Assembly (NCBI GenBank): GCA_014055465.1 | Contig: WIAF01000008.1 | Span: 1-64,000 of the forward strand | Direction of reading: 5' to 3' | Length of the DNA: 64,000 nt | Source of the DNA: Nitrospira sp. CR1.1 | GTDB taxonomy: Bacteria > Nitrospirota > Nitrospiria > Nitrospirales > Nitrospiraceae | Shown here: positions 55,628 to 64,000 of the stretch, piece after piece | Layout of the letters: each line of letters opens with the position of its first letter | Position numbering within the stretch: position 1 is the first letter of the stretch | Translations under genes and position numbers: made by a program | The notes under the pieces: model-generated | What the model was told of the DNA's origin: nothing | Databases searched by the model: none | The model's input: only the letters and a program-made list of their open reading frames with translations

Positions 55628-56899
55628 ATGAAGCAGCTTGCCGCACATCCTGCAGCAATGGACGCCACCTGTACTCTGCTCGACCTCCTGCAACAACGAA
55701 AGACGCGCCGCTTTGGCCGAGGCATGACCCTGCCGGGCGGCCCGCTTCAATACACGAGTCAGCATGAACCGATCCCGCTCAGCCGGGAAGAGGAACGGTA
55801 TCTCATCTATGCGGCGATCGGCCGGTCCGGGCGCAACCTCGGCGACATGCAGTTTGTCGGACGCCCAGGCGCTGGCGCGGGCCAAGGCAATGCGCTGATG
55901 AATTTCAACAGCCGCACAGTCCCCAGCCCCTGCTCCGCGCAAACGACGCAGCTGTTTTATACCAACGACGACGGGGTCTTTTTCGTCGCCGACGCCGCGG
56001 GGCCCGATCACCCCTGGGATCTGAACGTCGTGCAACTGCAATCGTCTCGATTGGATATCCCCCGGGAAGCGCCCTTCATGCTCCCGTTCAACCAATGGTA
56101 TACGAATCGGCCCGGCACCACTCTGTTCATGCCCGTGACCAATATCGCGCTGTTGTATCTGAACCTCCTGCTGACAATGTTCAGCGAGGAGACCGGCTAT
56201 TTCATCGTCGATACGGACAACGCCAACGCCGGATGCGGCCTCGATGCCTTCCGAAAAAGCGCAGGCGGGCACCTGCATGACGACCTGAACGCCCGCCGTA
56301 TGTTCAGCCTGCGTGAGCTCGACGCCGCGATTTGCGAGACCGCCATCCAGGAACAAGGGATTATCTGCGAACATATCTCCCTCATGCAGCAGGCGCTGGG
56401 ACTCGGCGGCGGCATCCAGAGTGTGGGGAGCGGCCGGCATCTTCTGGGCATGGAACCTCACATCTATCCCGGACTCGGATTCCACTTCGTCGTCCCGCCG
56501 GGCAAGCCGCTGCGGGCAAATCCCGTCGGCATTCCGCAGGTGTGGGAAGGTCCCACGCCGCCATTTGTGCCCTCGATGAAGGACGCTGTGATCCGGTTGA
56601 TCGCCAGCAAGTTCGGGCCTGACGGCACATTCAGGAAACCGCAGGAACAGCCCTGGGTACACCCCAAGTCGGCGCAGCAGGTCCCGCAGCACTCCGAACG
56701 GGCCATCGAGGCGACAATCGCCTTCACCGAATATGTGCTCGGGACGTACGGCCGGTTTCCGGCGCACGCCGACGCCTGCAAGTCGATCGTGGCTTGTCAG
56801 ACCCATCATCTGGACGAAGACTTTTACGCGACCTTTTATCCCGACTCCGCCTTGCCGGATGCGCATCGTGAACACATGCATACCTGGCATGCCCATTGA
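55628..56899 (+). CDS. Nitroreductase-like protein, unknown substrate
   Basis: 423 residues, no signal peptide. The N-terminus 'LLDLLQQRKTRRFGRGMTLP' followed by 'EPIPLSREEERYLIYAAIGR' and 'SGRNLGDMQF' resembles the FMN-contacting start of nitroreductase/SagB-type proteins. The C-terminal half is unfamiliar, with 'HPKSAQQVPQHSERAIEATI', 'ADACKSIVACQTHHLDEDFY' and a His-rich end. AAGGAG precedes the ATG at 7 nt. The ketosynthase gene begins 55 nt later on the same strand, and the LuxR-type gene lies upstream, so a small biosynthetic unit is likely. I would not name a reaction. The flavin link is inferred from pattern. Confidence 0.55.
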   Translation: MKQLAAHPAAMDATCTLLDLLQQRKTRRFGRGMTLPGGPLQYTSQHEPIPLSREEERYLIYAAIGRSGRNLGDMQFVGRPGAGAGQGNALMNFNSRTVPSPCSAQTTQLFYTNDDGVFFVADAAGPDHPWDLNVVQLQSSRLDIPREAPFMLPFNQWYTNRPGTTLFMPVTNIALLYLNLLLTMFSEETGYFIVDTDNANAGCGLDAFRKSAGGHLHDDLNARRMFSLRELDAAICETAIQEQGIICEHISLMQQALGLGGGIQSVGSGRHLLGMEPHIYPGLGFHFVVPPGKPLRANPVGIPQVWEGPTPPFVPSMKDAVIRLIASKFGPDGTFRKPQEQPWVHPKSAQQVPQHSERAIEATIAFTEYVLGTYGRFPAHADACKSIVACQTHHLDEDFYATFYPDSALPDAHREHMHTWHAH

Positions 56900-56954
56900 C
56901 GACGAACAGTTGACGACAAACATTCTCACGCTCTTGAGAGCAGAGGAGGGCATC

Positions 56955-58280
56955 ATGACAGCACAGACCTCTCGTCGAGTCGTCATCACCGGAATGGGAG
57001 TGATTTCCCCGCTGGGTTGTACCGTCGACCTGTTTTGGCATCTGTTGAGCAAGGGCGCGAGCGCGGTGAAACCGATCCGCTCGTTCGATACCTCACCGTT
57101 CCAGGCTTGTCTTGCGGCGGAGGTGAGTGACTTCGATCCCGAAGATTTTCTGCATCGCAAGCAAGCCCGCCGCATGGGACGGGCAACCCAATTCGCCGTA
57201 GCCTCCGCCATGATGGCCGCGCGCGATTCGGGCATCGATCTGGAACAGGAAGACCGCGGCGCGATCGGCATCAGCATCGGCACCTCCATCGGCGGCATGA
57301 AAGAAGCATTTGAATTCCATGACGCGGCCAAACTCACCGCCTATGAACGGGTCAACCCCTTCACCATGGGCATGACCTTTCCCAATGCCATCTCATCGGA
57401 AGTCGCCATCGTCCTGGGTCTGCACGGTCCTTGCGAGACCTATTCCATCGGCTGTTCGTCTACGGCGAACGCGATCGGACGCGCCTACGAATGGATCAAA
57501 TCCGGCCAGGCCTCGTTGGTCGTAGCAGGTGGAACGGAAGCGCCCTTGCACCCGAGTGTCTATGCGGCCATGAACGCCGGACGCGCGCTGGCGCCGGATG
57601 AACGGGGCGCGATCAGAAACCTCCCCCGGCCTTTTGACAAGCACCGGTGCGGCATGGTGCTAGGCGAAGGCGCCGGCTCCTTTATTCTGGAAGATTACGA
57701 ACATGCCCGCGCGCGGGGCGCCCGCATGTATGCCGAACTCGAAGGGTGGGGATTTACGTGTGATGCCCATTCGATGGTAAAGGCGGCCGCCACGGGGCAG
57801 GAGCAGCAACGAGCGGCCAGGCTGGCGCTCTCGACCGCCCACTGGTTCCCCGAGGAAGTCGACTATGTCAATGCGTGCGGTCTCGGCACCATGGAATTGG
57901 ACGCGCTGGAAACCCACACTGTGAAGCAGGTCTTGGGAACCCACGCGTATCGCGTTCCCGTCAGCTCATTCAAAGCGGCATTGGGGCATGCCTTCGCCGC
58001 CAGCGGCGCCTTCCAACTCATCGGGACGGCAAAAGCAATGGAACATCAATTCATTCCGCCGACACTGAACCTGACGACTCCGGATCCCACCTGCGATCTG
58101 GACTATGTCTCCGGTGAAGGACGGGTCGCGCATATCGATCGCGCGCTGATCAATAGTTTTGGATTCGGCGGCAAGAACATTGTGCTGGCTCTGTCTCGTA
58201 TAGACGCCAGGGTCGCAATGACCAACCCGATGGCGGCGACGCCGGGATATGGCCTGCACCATTTGGCAGGAGTATCATGA
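56955..58280 (+). CDS. Beta-ketoacyl-ACP synthase-like protein with Cys-Cys-His site
   Basis: 441 residues of the thiolase-like KAS family ('RRVVITGMGVISPLG', 'SIGTSIGG', 'NSFGFGGKN'). KAS enzymes extend acyl chains using a nucleophilic Cys and two His. The Cys is present (Cys167 in 'SIGCSSTANAIG'). The second His and Lys are present (Lys340, His345 in 'SFKAALGHAFAASG'). The first His, normally in NAHGTxT, is Cys308 in 'VNACGLGTME', at the expected spacing of 37 residues from His345. Malonyl decarboxylation uses that His, so a different reaction (acyl transfer or condensation of another starter) is likely. No acyl carrier protein gene is adjacent. GAGGAGG marks the start. Confidence 0.88.
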   Translation: MTAQTSRRVVITGMGVISPLGCTVDLFWHLLSKGASAVKPIRSFDTSPFQACLAAEVSDFDPEDFLHRKQARRMGRATQFAVASAMMAARDSGIDLEQEDRGAIGISIGTSIGGMKEAFEFHDAAKLTAYERVNPFTMGMTFPNAISSEVAIVLGLHGPCETYSIGCSSTANAIGRAYEWIKSGQASLVVAGGTEAPLHPSVYAAMNAGRALAPDERGAIRNLPRPFDKHRCGMVLGEGAGSFILEDYEHARARGARMYAELEGWGFTCDAHSMVKAAATGQEQQRAARLALSTAHWFPEEVDYVNACGLGTMELDALETHTVKQVLGTHAYRVPVSSFKAALGHAFAASGAFQLIGTAKAMEHQFIPPTLNLTTPDPTCDLDYVSGEGRVAHIDRALINSFGFGGKNIVLALSRIDARVAMTNPMAATPGYGLHHLAGVS

Positions 58281-58539
58281 GCTCGTGCGTCATAGGGTCC
58301 TGCTATGAGGGATCACAGACTCATGGCGGCACGCATCGGAAGGGCGACGGTCCATGCGGCCCGATCCGTTCCACTCCGGGCCGCACCGTGTCGCATCCGC
58401 CGCTGTCCTCTGATACGATCAACAGGATGGACACCGACCGTCTGCGTCTCTTCCCGGTCGTCTCGGGCAATCGCATTCACGGGCGCAGGCATAGACAGGA
58501 ATTACCCGGCATCCATCCACATTTAGGTGAGAGTCGACT

Positions 58540-59196
58540 ATGAACGAACCATCGTATACCCCAACGCGTATCTTCATCATCAATCCGCAGGAATTGGTCC
58601 GCGTCGGCATGCGGACCCTGCTGAATTCCGTCCCGGATTTTCTCGTGGTCGGAGAGGCCTCAACCCGCAGCGACGCGCTTCCCCTCGTGCTGCACCACCG
58701 ACCCGACATCGTTATCGTGCATCTGCAAGTGCAGGAGGGCGCCGGGATTGAGACGGCCCGGGAAATCCTGGCACACCTTCCGGAAACCCGGCTCCTGTTT
58801 CTGGCCGACACGCTCAATGACACGATCCTTCTGTCGGCCGTCTCCACCGGCGCCCATGGATATGTGCTGCAAGACGCCGGTTCCGAGACGCTGATGCATG
58901 CGCTGCGCAGCATCACTAACGGACAGGCGTACCTGGACCCGGGTGTGACCCGCCATACCTTCGCCTATCTCCGCAAAGTCGCCGATCGAGAACCCGAGCG
59001 GGGCCGGCACCTGCTGTCGCCGCAGGAACGGCGGCTCCTTCCGCTCATCGCACAGGGGAAAACCAATAAGGAGATTGCCGCCGAACTGGGACTCAGCGAC
59101 AAAACCGTCAAAAACTATTTGGCCAATGTGTATTCCAAACTTCACCTCACCAGGAGATCCCAAGCCGCCGCCTTTTACCTGAAAACGATTCCCTGA
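58540..59196 (+). CDS. NarL/LuxR-type regulator with degenerate receiver domain
   Basis: 218 residues. The receiver fold is kept (about 8-125) but its phosphorylation site is not: the acidic pair near the N-terminus is replaced ('IFIINPQELVRVG'), the phospho-Asp is His61 ('DIVIVHLQVQEG'), and the conserved Lys is Gln ('GAHGYVLQDAG'). The DNA-binding domain is normal: 'LSPQERRLLPLIAQGKTNKE' and 'LGLSDKTVKNYLANVYSKLH'. It should bind DNA without classical phosphorylation, perhaps switched by a ligand or partner. The large hybrid kinase lies next to it on the same strand, yet no standard phosphotransfer to this receiver is possible. Confidence 0.9.
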   Translation: MNEPSYTPTRIFIINPQELVRVGMRTLLNSVPDFLVVGEASTRSDALPLVLHHRPDIVIVHLQVQEGAGIETAREILAHLPETRLLFLADTLNDTILLSAVSTGAHGYVLQDAGSETLMHALRSITNGQAYLDPGVTRHTFAYLRKVADREPERGRHLLSPQERRLLPLIAQGKTNKEIAAELGLSDKTVKNYLANVYSKLHLTRRSQAAAFYLKTIP

Positions 59197-59252
59197 CCGG
59201 AACTTCGCCTGACAGGACGTGGTGCGAGGCTCAAGTTCCTCCGCGCGAGCGC

Positions 59253-59278
59253 CGAGAGAGTACCGACGGACTCTCTCG
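59253..59278. terminator. 9-bp perfect hairpin between regulator and kinase genes
   Basis: CGAGAGAGT (59253-59261) and ACTCTCTCG (59270-59278) pair exactly around an 8-nt loop, 57 nt after the NarL-type stop and 22 nt before the kinase start. No T-tract follows, so it could be a weak terminator, an attenuator or an operator. Confidence 0.45.
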
Positions 59279-59300
59279 CCTCCACGGGATTTCCTGTAGC

Positions 59301-62300
59301 ATGCACCATTTGCGATCCTTCCAGCTCCGTGACATGACCGCCTGCGGAGCCGCGCTTCGCCGGTTGGGCGCCGGCGCGAAGACCTTCGATGAAGTTGCCG
59401 ACCGCCTTGTTCGCCACCTCTACACGTCCCTGACCCTGCCCCAGACCGGAGAGCCGGCCTGCGTCCTGGTCCGACTGTTTAAGACCACCCCTTACGGCCT
59501 GCTCGCGCCGGATCTCAAGGCTCTGGCCGATCAGAAGCTGAGCGGGGCGCCGGGCGCCCCGTCCATGACCTGCCTGACCTTATTGGCCAGCGCGGGCATG
59601 TTCCCGGGCTGGAATGACCCCGCCCTGTCCAGCCGCTTCCGCGTCATCCCCCTCGCCACACCTGATGACCTGAATCGGCTCCCCATGTTCAGTCAGTTGT
59701 TCCACCAGTTGGGCATCGAGTTGCCTCATCTCGTAAGCCCGGAGCACAGCCTACTCATTGACCCGCGGGAGCGCGCCTTCAACGTCTTTCACGTCCCTGA
59801 AGCAGCGGGAAGCCCCTCTGTGCCGGCGCAAGAGGGGTTCGTCCTCAAATATGGCGTCCGTTCGGTACTGGGATTTGGCGCGCCGCTGCCCGATGGACAG
59901 CTCTTCTCCATCATTCTGTTCAGCCAGGATGTCATTCCCGAGAGCACCGCGCAGTTATTCAAACCTCTGGCGCTCTGCGCACGGACGGCCCTTACCCCTT
60001 ATGCGGTGAGGACCTCCCCTCATTCCCACGAACCCGTCGTGCCCAGGACAGACGGCAATCCACACGAATCGCCGCCCATCGGCCATTTGGAATCACGCAT
60101 CGCTGAACTCGAACGCCTTCTCGCCGTTCAGGAACAGACAGTAGCCTCCCAGGCAGAACGGATGGACCTTGTCATCCAGGGCGCGGAAGCGGGCACCTGG
60201 GACTGGCTCATCGGCACCGGGCAGGTCACCTTTAACGAACGCTGGGCGACCATGCTCGGCTACCATCTGGACGAGATCGAACCTCACATTCGAACGTGGG
60301 AACGACTCGTCCATCCGGACGACCTGGGCATTGTGAGGCAGAGGGTGTCTGCCCATCTTCGAGGGGAAACGCCCCACTATTCCAGTGAACATCGCCTGCG
60401 GACGAAGTCCGGAACCTGGTGTTGGGTCTTCGACAGTGGACGTGTGGTCGAGCGCGATGCCAACGGCGCCCCGGTGCGAGCCGCCGGAATCCATCTCGAC
60501 ATTTCCACACGGAAGGAACTGGAAGCCGCCCAGGCTTGCGCCCAGCGGGATCTGCAGGTGAAACAACAGGCGCTGGATGAGGCTCAGTCGCTTGCCCACC
60601 TCGGCTTCTGGGAATGGAACATTGCCACCGGCGAAGAACAATGGTCCGATGAGCAACACCGGATCTTCGGACTGGATCCAGGTCGAACCACCCCGACCCA
60701 TGACACATTCCTTTCAGCCCTGCACCCGGATGACAAAGCCCGCGTCCAACAGGCGGTTGACGCGACGCTCAACTACGACTTCCCCTATAACGTCGATTGC
60801 CGGATTCTCCGGCCGACCGGCGAAGCGCGCCACATCAACTGCCGTGGAATCGTCCGTCGCCATGCCGATGGCTCACCCCTGTCCATGACCGGAACGGTGC
60901 AGGACATCACCGCGCACAAACAGGCCGAGTCCAGGTGGCGGGAGAGCGAGACGCGCATGCGCTCAATCTTCGAAAGCGCCATCGAGGGCATTGTCGTCAT
61001 CGATGAACGGGGACGAATCGAGAGCGCGAATGCGGCCGTCCTGCACCTGCTGGGGTATGAAGCCCACGAATTTATCGGTCAGAATATTACCCTGATCATG
61101 CCCTCGCCGTACCGCGAGTGCCACGATCACTATCTTGCCCGTTACCTGGCCACCGGGAAACGGGCCATCATCGGAATCGGCCGCGATGTTCCGGCTGTGC
61201 GCAAAGACGGGACTCAGCTCGACGTGCATCTGGCGGTCAGTGAGATGCACATCGGCGCCTCGAAGAAGTATACCGGCATGATTCGTGATGTCTCCGAGCG
61301 GAAACGCATGGAGGAAGCCGTCCGGGAGAGTGAAGAGCGGTTTCGCCAATTGGCCGAATCGATCGATGCGGTCTTTTGGCTCACCACTCCGGACAAGAGT
61401 CAGGTGCTCTACGTCAGTCGGGCGTTCGAGACCATCTGGGAATGTCCCAGGGAAATGCTCTATTCGAATCCTCTCTACTGGCTCGATCACATCCATCCGG
61501 AAGACCAGAAACGGGTCTCCGTCGCAGCCGCCTGCCAAGCGTACCTGCCCTATGACGAGGAATATCGGATCATCACGACGACAGGGAAGACGCGCTGGAT
61601 CAGAGATCGCAGCTTTACCATCAAGGATGCCGATGGGAAGACCTATCGCATAGCGGGAATCGCTCAGGACATCACCGAAGCCAAACGTTTGGAGGCGCAA
61701 CTGCGCGCCAGTGAACTACGGCACCGTTCGTTGGTGGAACTGTCCCCCCATGCCATCTTCGTCAACTGCGACGAGAAGATTGCGTTTGCCAACCAGGCCT
61801 GCATGAAACTGTTCGGCGCCATCGCCCCCTCGCAGCTCCTCGGAAAACCGGTGATGGATTTCATCCATCCGGACTCACAGGCGGCTGCGCAAGAACGAAT
61901 CTCCCGCATACGATCGTTGAACTGCGCGATGCCCTCGACCGAGGAACGCTTCGTGGGGCTCGACGGTTCCCCCATTGAGGTAGAGATGGCCGCCTCTGCG
62001 ATCCGGTTCGAAGACAAGCCGGCGATCCAGGTCATCCTCACTGACGTCCGCGCCCGCAAGGAGCTCGAACGGGCTTTGCTCGCGATCAATCTGCAACTGG
62101 AGGCGATTCTCTCCAGCGCGACCAAAGTGTCGATCATTGCGACGAATATCAACGGGACAATTACCACGTTCAACTCCGGCGCGGAAGAAATGCTGGGGTA
62201 CACCGCCGAGGAGATGATCGGGCAACAGCTCCTCACCGTGCTGCACGTGCCGGAAGCAATCGACAGCAATGCCAGGGACCTACGCGATGGCGATGCCGCG

Positions 62301-64000
62301 CTCCTCCGTGGATTGGAGGTGTTGACCCGGCAGGCTCGGCTGGGCGGATTTGACGAGCGTGAATGGATCTATACGCGAAAAGATGCCCGCCGCCTGACCA
62401 TTCTGGTGACCATTACGGCCCTCAAAAACAACGAGGGCGTCCTGACCGGATTCCTGGCCATCGGAAAAGACATCACCGAACGAAAAGAGGCGGAGGCGGC
62501 GCTCACCCAGGCCGCCCAGGAATTGGAGCGAAAAAACGCCGAGCTCGCCCAGGCGAGAGATGCCGCGCTGGAAGCCGTCAAGATCAAAGCCGATTTTCTC
62601 GCGACCATGAGCCATGAAATCAGGACACCGATGAATGCGATCATCGGCATGTCCGGGCTCTTGCTGGATACCGCGCTCACGGAGGAACAGCATGACCTTG
62701 CCGATACCGTCCGCCGCTCCAGCGACGCGCTGTTGACGATCGTCAACGATATTCTCGACTTCTCCAAGATCGAGGCCGGCAAACTCCACTTTGAAGAGGT
62801 GGCCTTTGATCTTCGAATGGCCGTCGAAGATGCGATCGAGCTCATGGCTGAACAAACGCAGAGCAAAGGCCTCGAATTAATTGCCCTGGTCGATGCCGCC
62901 GTTCCCGCCGGCGTGCTGGGCGATCCGGGCCGACTGCGCCAAATTCTGGTCAACCTCGTCGGCAATGCCGTCAAATTCACGTCGACGGGCGAGATCGTTA
63001 TCCACGTCAGTCGTGAGCCGGGGGAAGGCCCCGACCACCTGCGATTTGCCGTGACCGATACAGGCATCGGCATCTCGGATGAGGCGCAGAAAAAATTGTT
63101 CCAGGCGTTCGTCCAAGCCGACAGTTCAACCACCCGCCGCTTCGGAGGAACCGGTCTCGGCCTCGCCATCTGCCAGCGTCTCGTCCAGCAAATGCAGGGT
63201 CGGATCGGCATCAAGAGCCGGCCCGGGGAAGGGAGCACCTTCTGGTTTACCGCCAAACTTCCGGAAGCGGCGCTCAGTCCTTCGCCTTCCGTCCTCTCAT
63301 GGAATCGCATCAGTGGACGGCGCATTCTGCTCGTGAATCCGAACACCCGGATCCGGCAAATCCTGCAGCAAGACCTGGCAGCCAAAGGCCTGCCGTGCAG
63401 TAGCGCCGGGACCGCCGGGGAAGCGGTGAATCTGGCGGAGGCGGCCGCAGCCATGCAGAAGCCCTTCGACCTCGCCTTGATCGAGTGGCACCTGCCTGAC
63501 AAGGACGGGTTCGAAACGGCCGCGTTGCTGAAACAAAACCCCCTCACCAGCGCCATGCGTGTCGTGATTCTGACCACCATGGGCCGGCGAGGAGACGGAA
63601 GCGCTGCGCGCACACTCGGTATCGACGCCTATCTCACAAAACCGCTCCGGCACACACAGTTGCTCGAATGTCTCTGCCAATTGTTGGAGACGATTCAGAC
63701 AGACGCCGATTCCGGCGCAGCCTCCGCCGGTGCACCGCCGTTGATGGCCCGCCATCCCCTCAACCAAGCCCCGGTGGCTGCCACGACCCACCTGCTCCTG
63801 GCGGAGGACAATCCGGTGAACCAGAAAGTAGCCTGCAAGATGCTGGAGAAGCTCGGCTATCGCGTCGATGTCGCCAGTAACGGCCAGGAGGCCGTGGCTG
63901 CCCACGAACGCATGCGCTACCCGCTGATTTTTATGGATTGCCAAATGCCCGAAGTCGATGGATTCGAAGCGACCGCGCTGATCCGCAAAATGGATGGCCC
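59301..64000 (+). CDS. Hybrid histidine kinase with six PAS domains, partial
   Basis: The frame is open from the first ATG to the right edge (over 1,560 residues), so the C-terminus is missing. An unrecognised N-terminal domain (about 1-240) and a coiled coil lead to six PAS domains (starting near 300, 433, 552, 680, 806 and 933). HisKA ('SHEIRTPMNAIIGMSG', His1105) and HATPase ('LVNLVGNAVKFT', 'DTGIGIS', 'GGTGLGLAI') follow. The first receiver has Glu1395 where the phospho-Asp belongs and NP for the acidic pair. The second is normal (Asp1546 in 'IFMDCQMPEVDG'). The third PAS resembles the FixL heme domain, with His608 and Arg628 20 residues apart. The start is uncertain: no strong ribosome-binding site is visible and an ATG at 59334 is possible. 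Confidence 0.9.
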   Translation, partial: MHHLRSFQLRDMTACGAALRRLGAGAKTFDEVADRLVRHLYTSLTLPQTGEPACVLVRLFKTTPYGLLAPDLKALADQKLSGAPGAPSMTCLTLLASAGMFPGWNDPALSSRFRVIPLATPDDLNRLPMFSQLFHQLGIELPHLVSPEHSLLIDPRERAFNVFHVPEAAGSPSVPAQEGFVLKYGVRSVLGFGAPLPDGQLFSIILFSQDVIPESTAQLFKPLALCARTALTPYAVRTSPHSHEPVVPRTDGNPHESPPIGHLESRIAELERLLAVQEQTVASQAERMDLVIQGAEAGTWDWLIGTGQVTFNERWATMLGYHLDEIEPHIRTWERLVHPDDLGIVRQRVSAHLRGETPHYSSEHRLRTKSGTWCWVFDSGRVVERDANGAPVRAAGIHLDISTRKELEAAQACAQRDLQVKQQALDEAQSLAHLGFWEWNIATGEEQWSDEQHRIFGLDPGRTTPTHDTFLSALHPDDKARVQQAVDATLNYDFPYNVDCRILRPTGEARHINCRGIVRRHADGSPLSMTGTVQDITAHKQAESRWRESETRMRSIFESAIEGIVVIDERGRIESANAAVLHLLGYEAHEFIGQNITLIMPSPYRECHDHYLARYLATGKRAIIGIGRDVPAVRKDGTQLDVHLAVSEMHIGASKKYTGMIRDVSERKRMEEAVRESEERFRQLAESIDAVFWLTTPDKSQVLYVSRAFETIWECPREMLYSNPLYWLDHIHPEDQKRVSVAAACQAYLPYDEEYRIITTTGKTRWIRDRSFTIKDADGKTYRIAGIAQDITEAKRLEAQLRASELRHRSLVELSPHAIFVNCDEKIAFANQACMKLFGAIAPSQLLGKPVMDFIHPDSQAAAQERISRIRSLNCAMPSTEERFVGLDGSPIEVEMAASAIRFEDKPAIQVILTDVRARKELERALLAINLQLEAILSSATKVSIIATNINGTITTFNSGAEEMLGYTAEEMIGQQLLTVLHVPEAIDSNARDLRDGDAALLRGLEVLTRQARLGGFDEREWIYTRKDARRLTILVTITALKNNEGVLTGFLAIGKDITERKEAEAALTQAAQELERKNAELAQARDAALEAVKIKADFLATMSHEIRTPMNAIIGMSGLLLDTALTEEQHDLADTVRRSSDALLTIVNDILDFSKIEAGKLHFEEVAFDLRMAVEDAIELMAEQTQSKGLELIALVDAAVPAGVLGDPGRLRQILVNLVGNAVKFTSTGEIVIHVSREPGEGPDHLRFAVTDTGIGISDEAQKKLFQAFVQADSSTTRRFGGTGLGLAICQRLVQQMQGRIGIKSRPGEGSTFWFTAKLPEAALSPSPSVLSWNRISGRRILLVNPNTRIRQILQQDLAAKGLPCSSAGTAGEAVNLAEAAAAMQKPFDLALIEWHLPDKDGFETAALLKQNPLTSAMRVVILTTMGRRGDGSAARTLGIDAYLTKPLRHTQLLECLCQLLETIQTDADSGAASAGAPPLMARHPLNQAPVAATTHLLLAEDNPVNQKVACKMLEKLGYRVDVASNGQEAVAAHERMRYPLIFMDCQMPEVDGFEATALIRKMDG

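Noticed and set aside
55550..57337. 595-codon open frame opposite the nitroreductase-like and ketosynthase genes
   Set aside because: It crosses the gap and two real genes in antisense, with no plausible start signal or domain.

Overview
The window is about 60% GC, densely coded, and carries no rRNA, tRNA, CRISPR array or intact insertion sequence that I can see. The gene set is a fused nuoCD inside a full 13-cistron nuo operon, a small SmbP-like metal-binding protein, a cytochrome P460-like protein, an envelope rich in TlpA/TonB proteins, and a large hybrid kinase. Together with characteristic palindromic intergenic repeats this suggests a Nitrospira-type bacterium (Nitrospirota). That assignment is inference from gene style and memory, not a database match.

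Layout. (1) 1-9.4 kb: mostly minus-strand envelope and metal-stress genes. These are a type IV pilin-like protein cut by the window edge, a HAMP protein, a lipoprotein, a DegP/HtrA protease, a copper P-type ATPase with three YHS domains, a DsbA-like protein, a divergent Slp-type lipoprotein, a cupredoxin-like protein, a frameshifted secreted protein, an SmbP-like protein and a P460-like protein whose heme motif reads CxxCR. (2) 10.1-23.4 kb: a long co-directional minus-strand run built around TonB-dependent import and periplasmic thiol chemistry. It has two TlpA thioredoxins, a TonB receptor, TonB, an outer-membrane channel-like protein, a CVCC beta-propeller, an apparently dead S9 peptidase, and four divergent copies of an unrecognised small His-rich CxWxC membrane protein. 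(3) 23.6-26.4 kb: secA. (4) 26.7-43.2 kb: an NDUFAF7/MidA-type methyltransferase followed by nuoA-B-CD-E-F-G-H-I-J-K-L-M-N. The operon gaps carry small structured repeats, and a possible promoter with a dyad in its spacer lies upstream. (5) 43.3-50.4 kb: housekeeping genes (YihY, S2P-CBS protease, polysaccharide deacetylase, acetyltransferase, glyoxalase family, dapF, uvrC) with a 113-nt palindromic element. (6) 50.6-54.4 kb: a five-gene envelope locus ending in two proteins that look like a split, shortened copper amine oxidase. (7) 54.6-64 kb: a regulatory and biosynthetic island with a LuxR-type autoinducer-domain regulator, a nitroreductase-like protein, a ketosynthase with a catalytic His replaced by Cys, a NarL-type regulator with a degenerate receiver, and a six-PAS hybrid histidine kinase cut by the right edge. 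One of its PAS domains looks like the heme PAS of FixL.

How it may fit together. Regions 1 and 2 read as an envelope copper/thiol system: export by CopA, folding by DsbA/TlpA, uptake through a TonB receptor, and small His/Cys membrane proteins paired with TlpA genes. Region 6 also has a conserved copper-ligand pattern. Region 7 pairs oxygen/redox and quorum-type sensing with a small unidentified biosynthetic pair. A recurring theme is family members that have lost canonical active-site residues: the S9 peptidase, DapF, the ketosynthase, two receiver domains and the P460-like protein. The least described candidates are the CxWxC family (four copies) and the split amine-oxidase locus.
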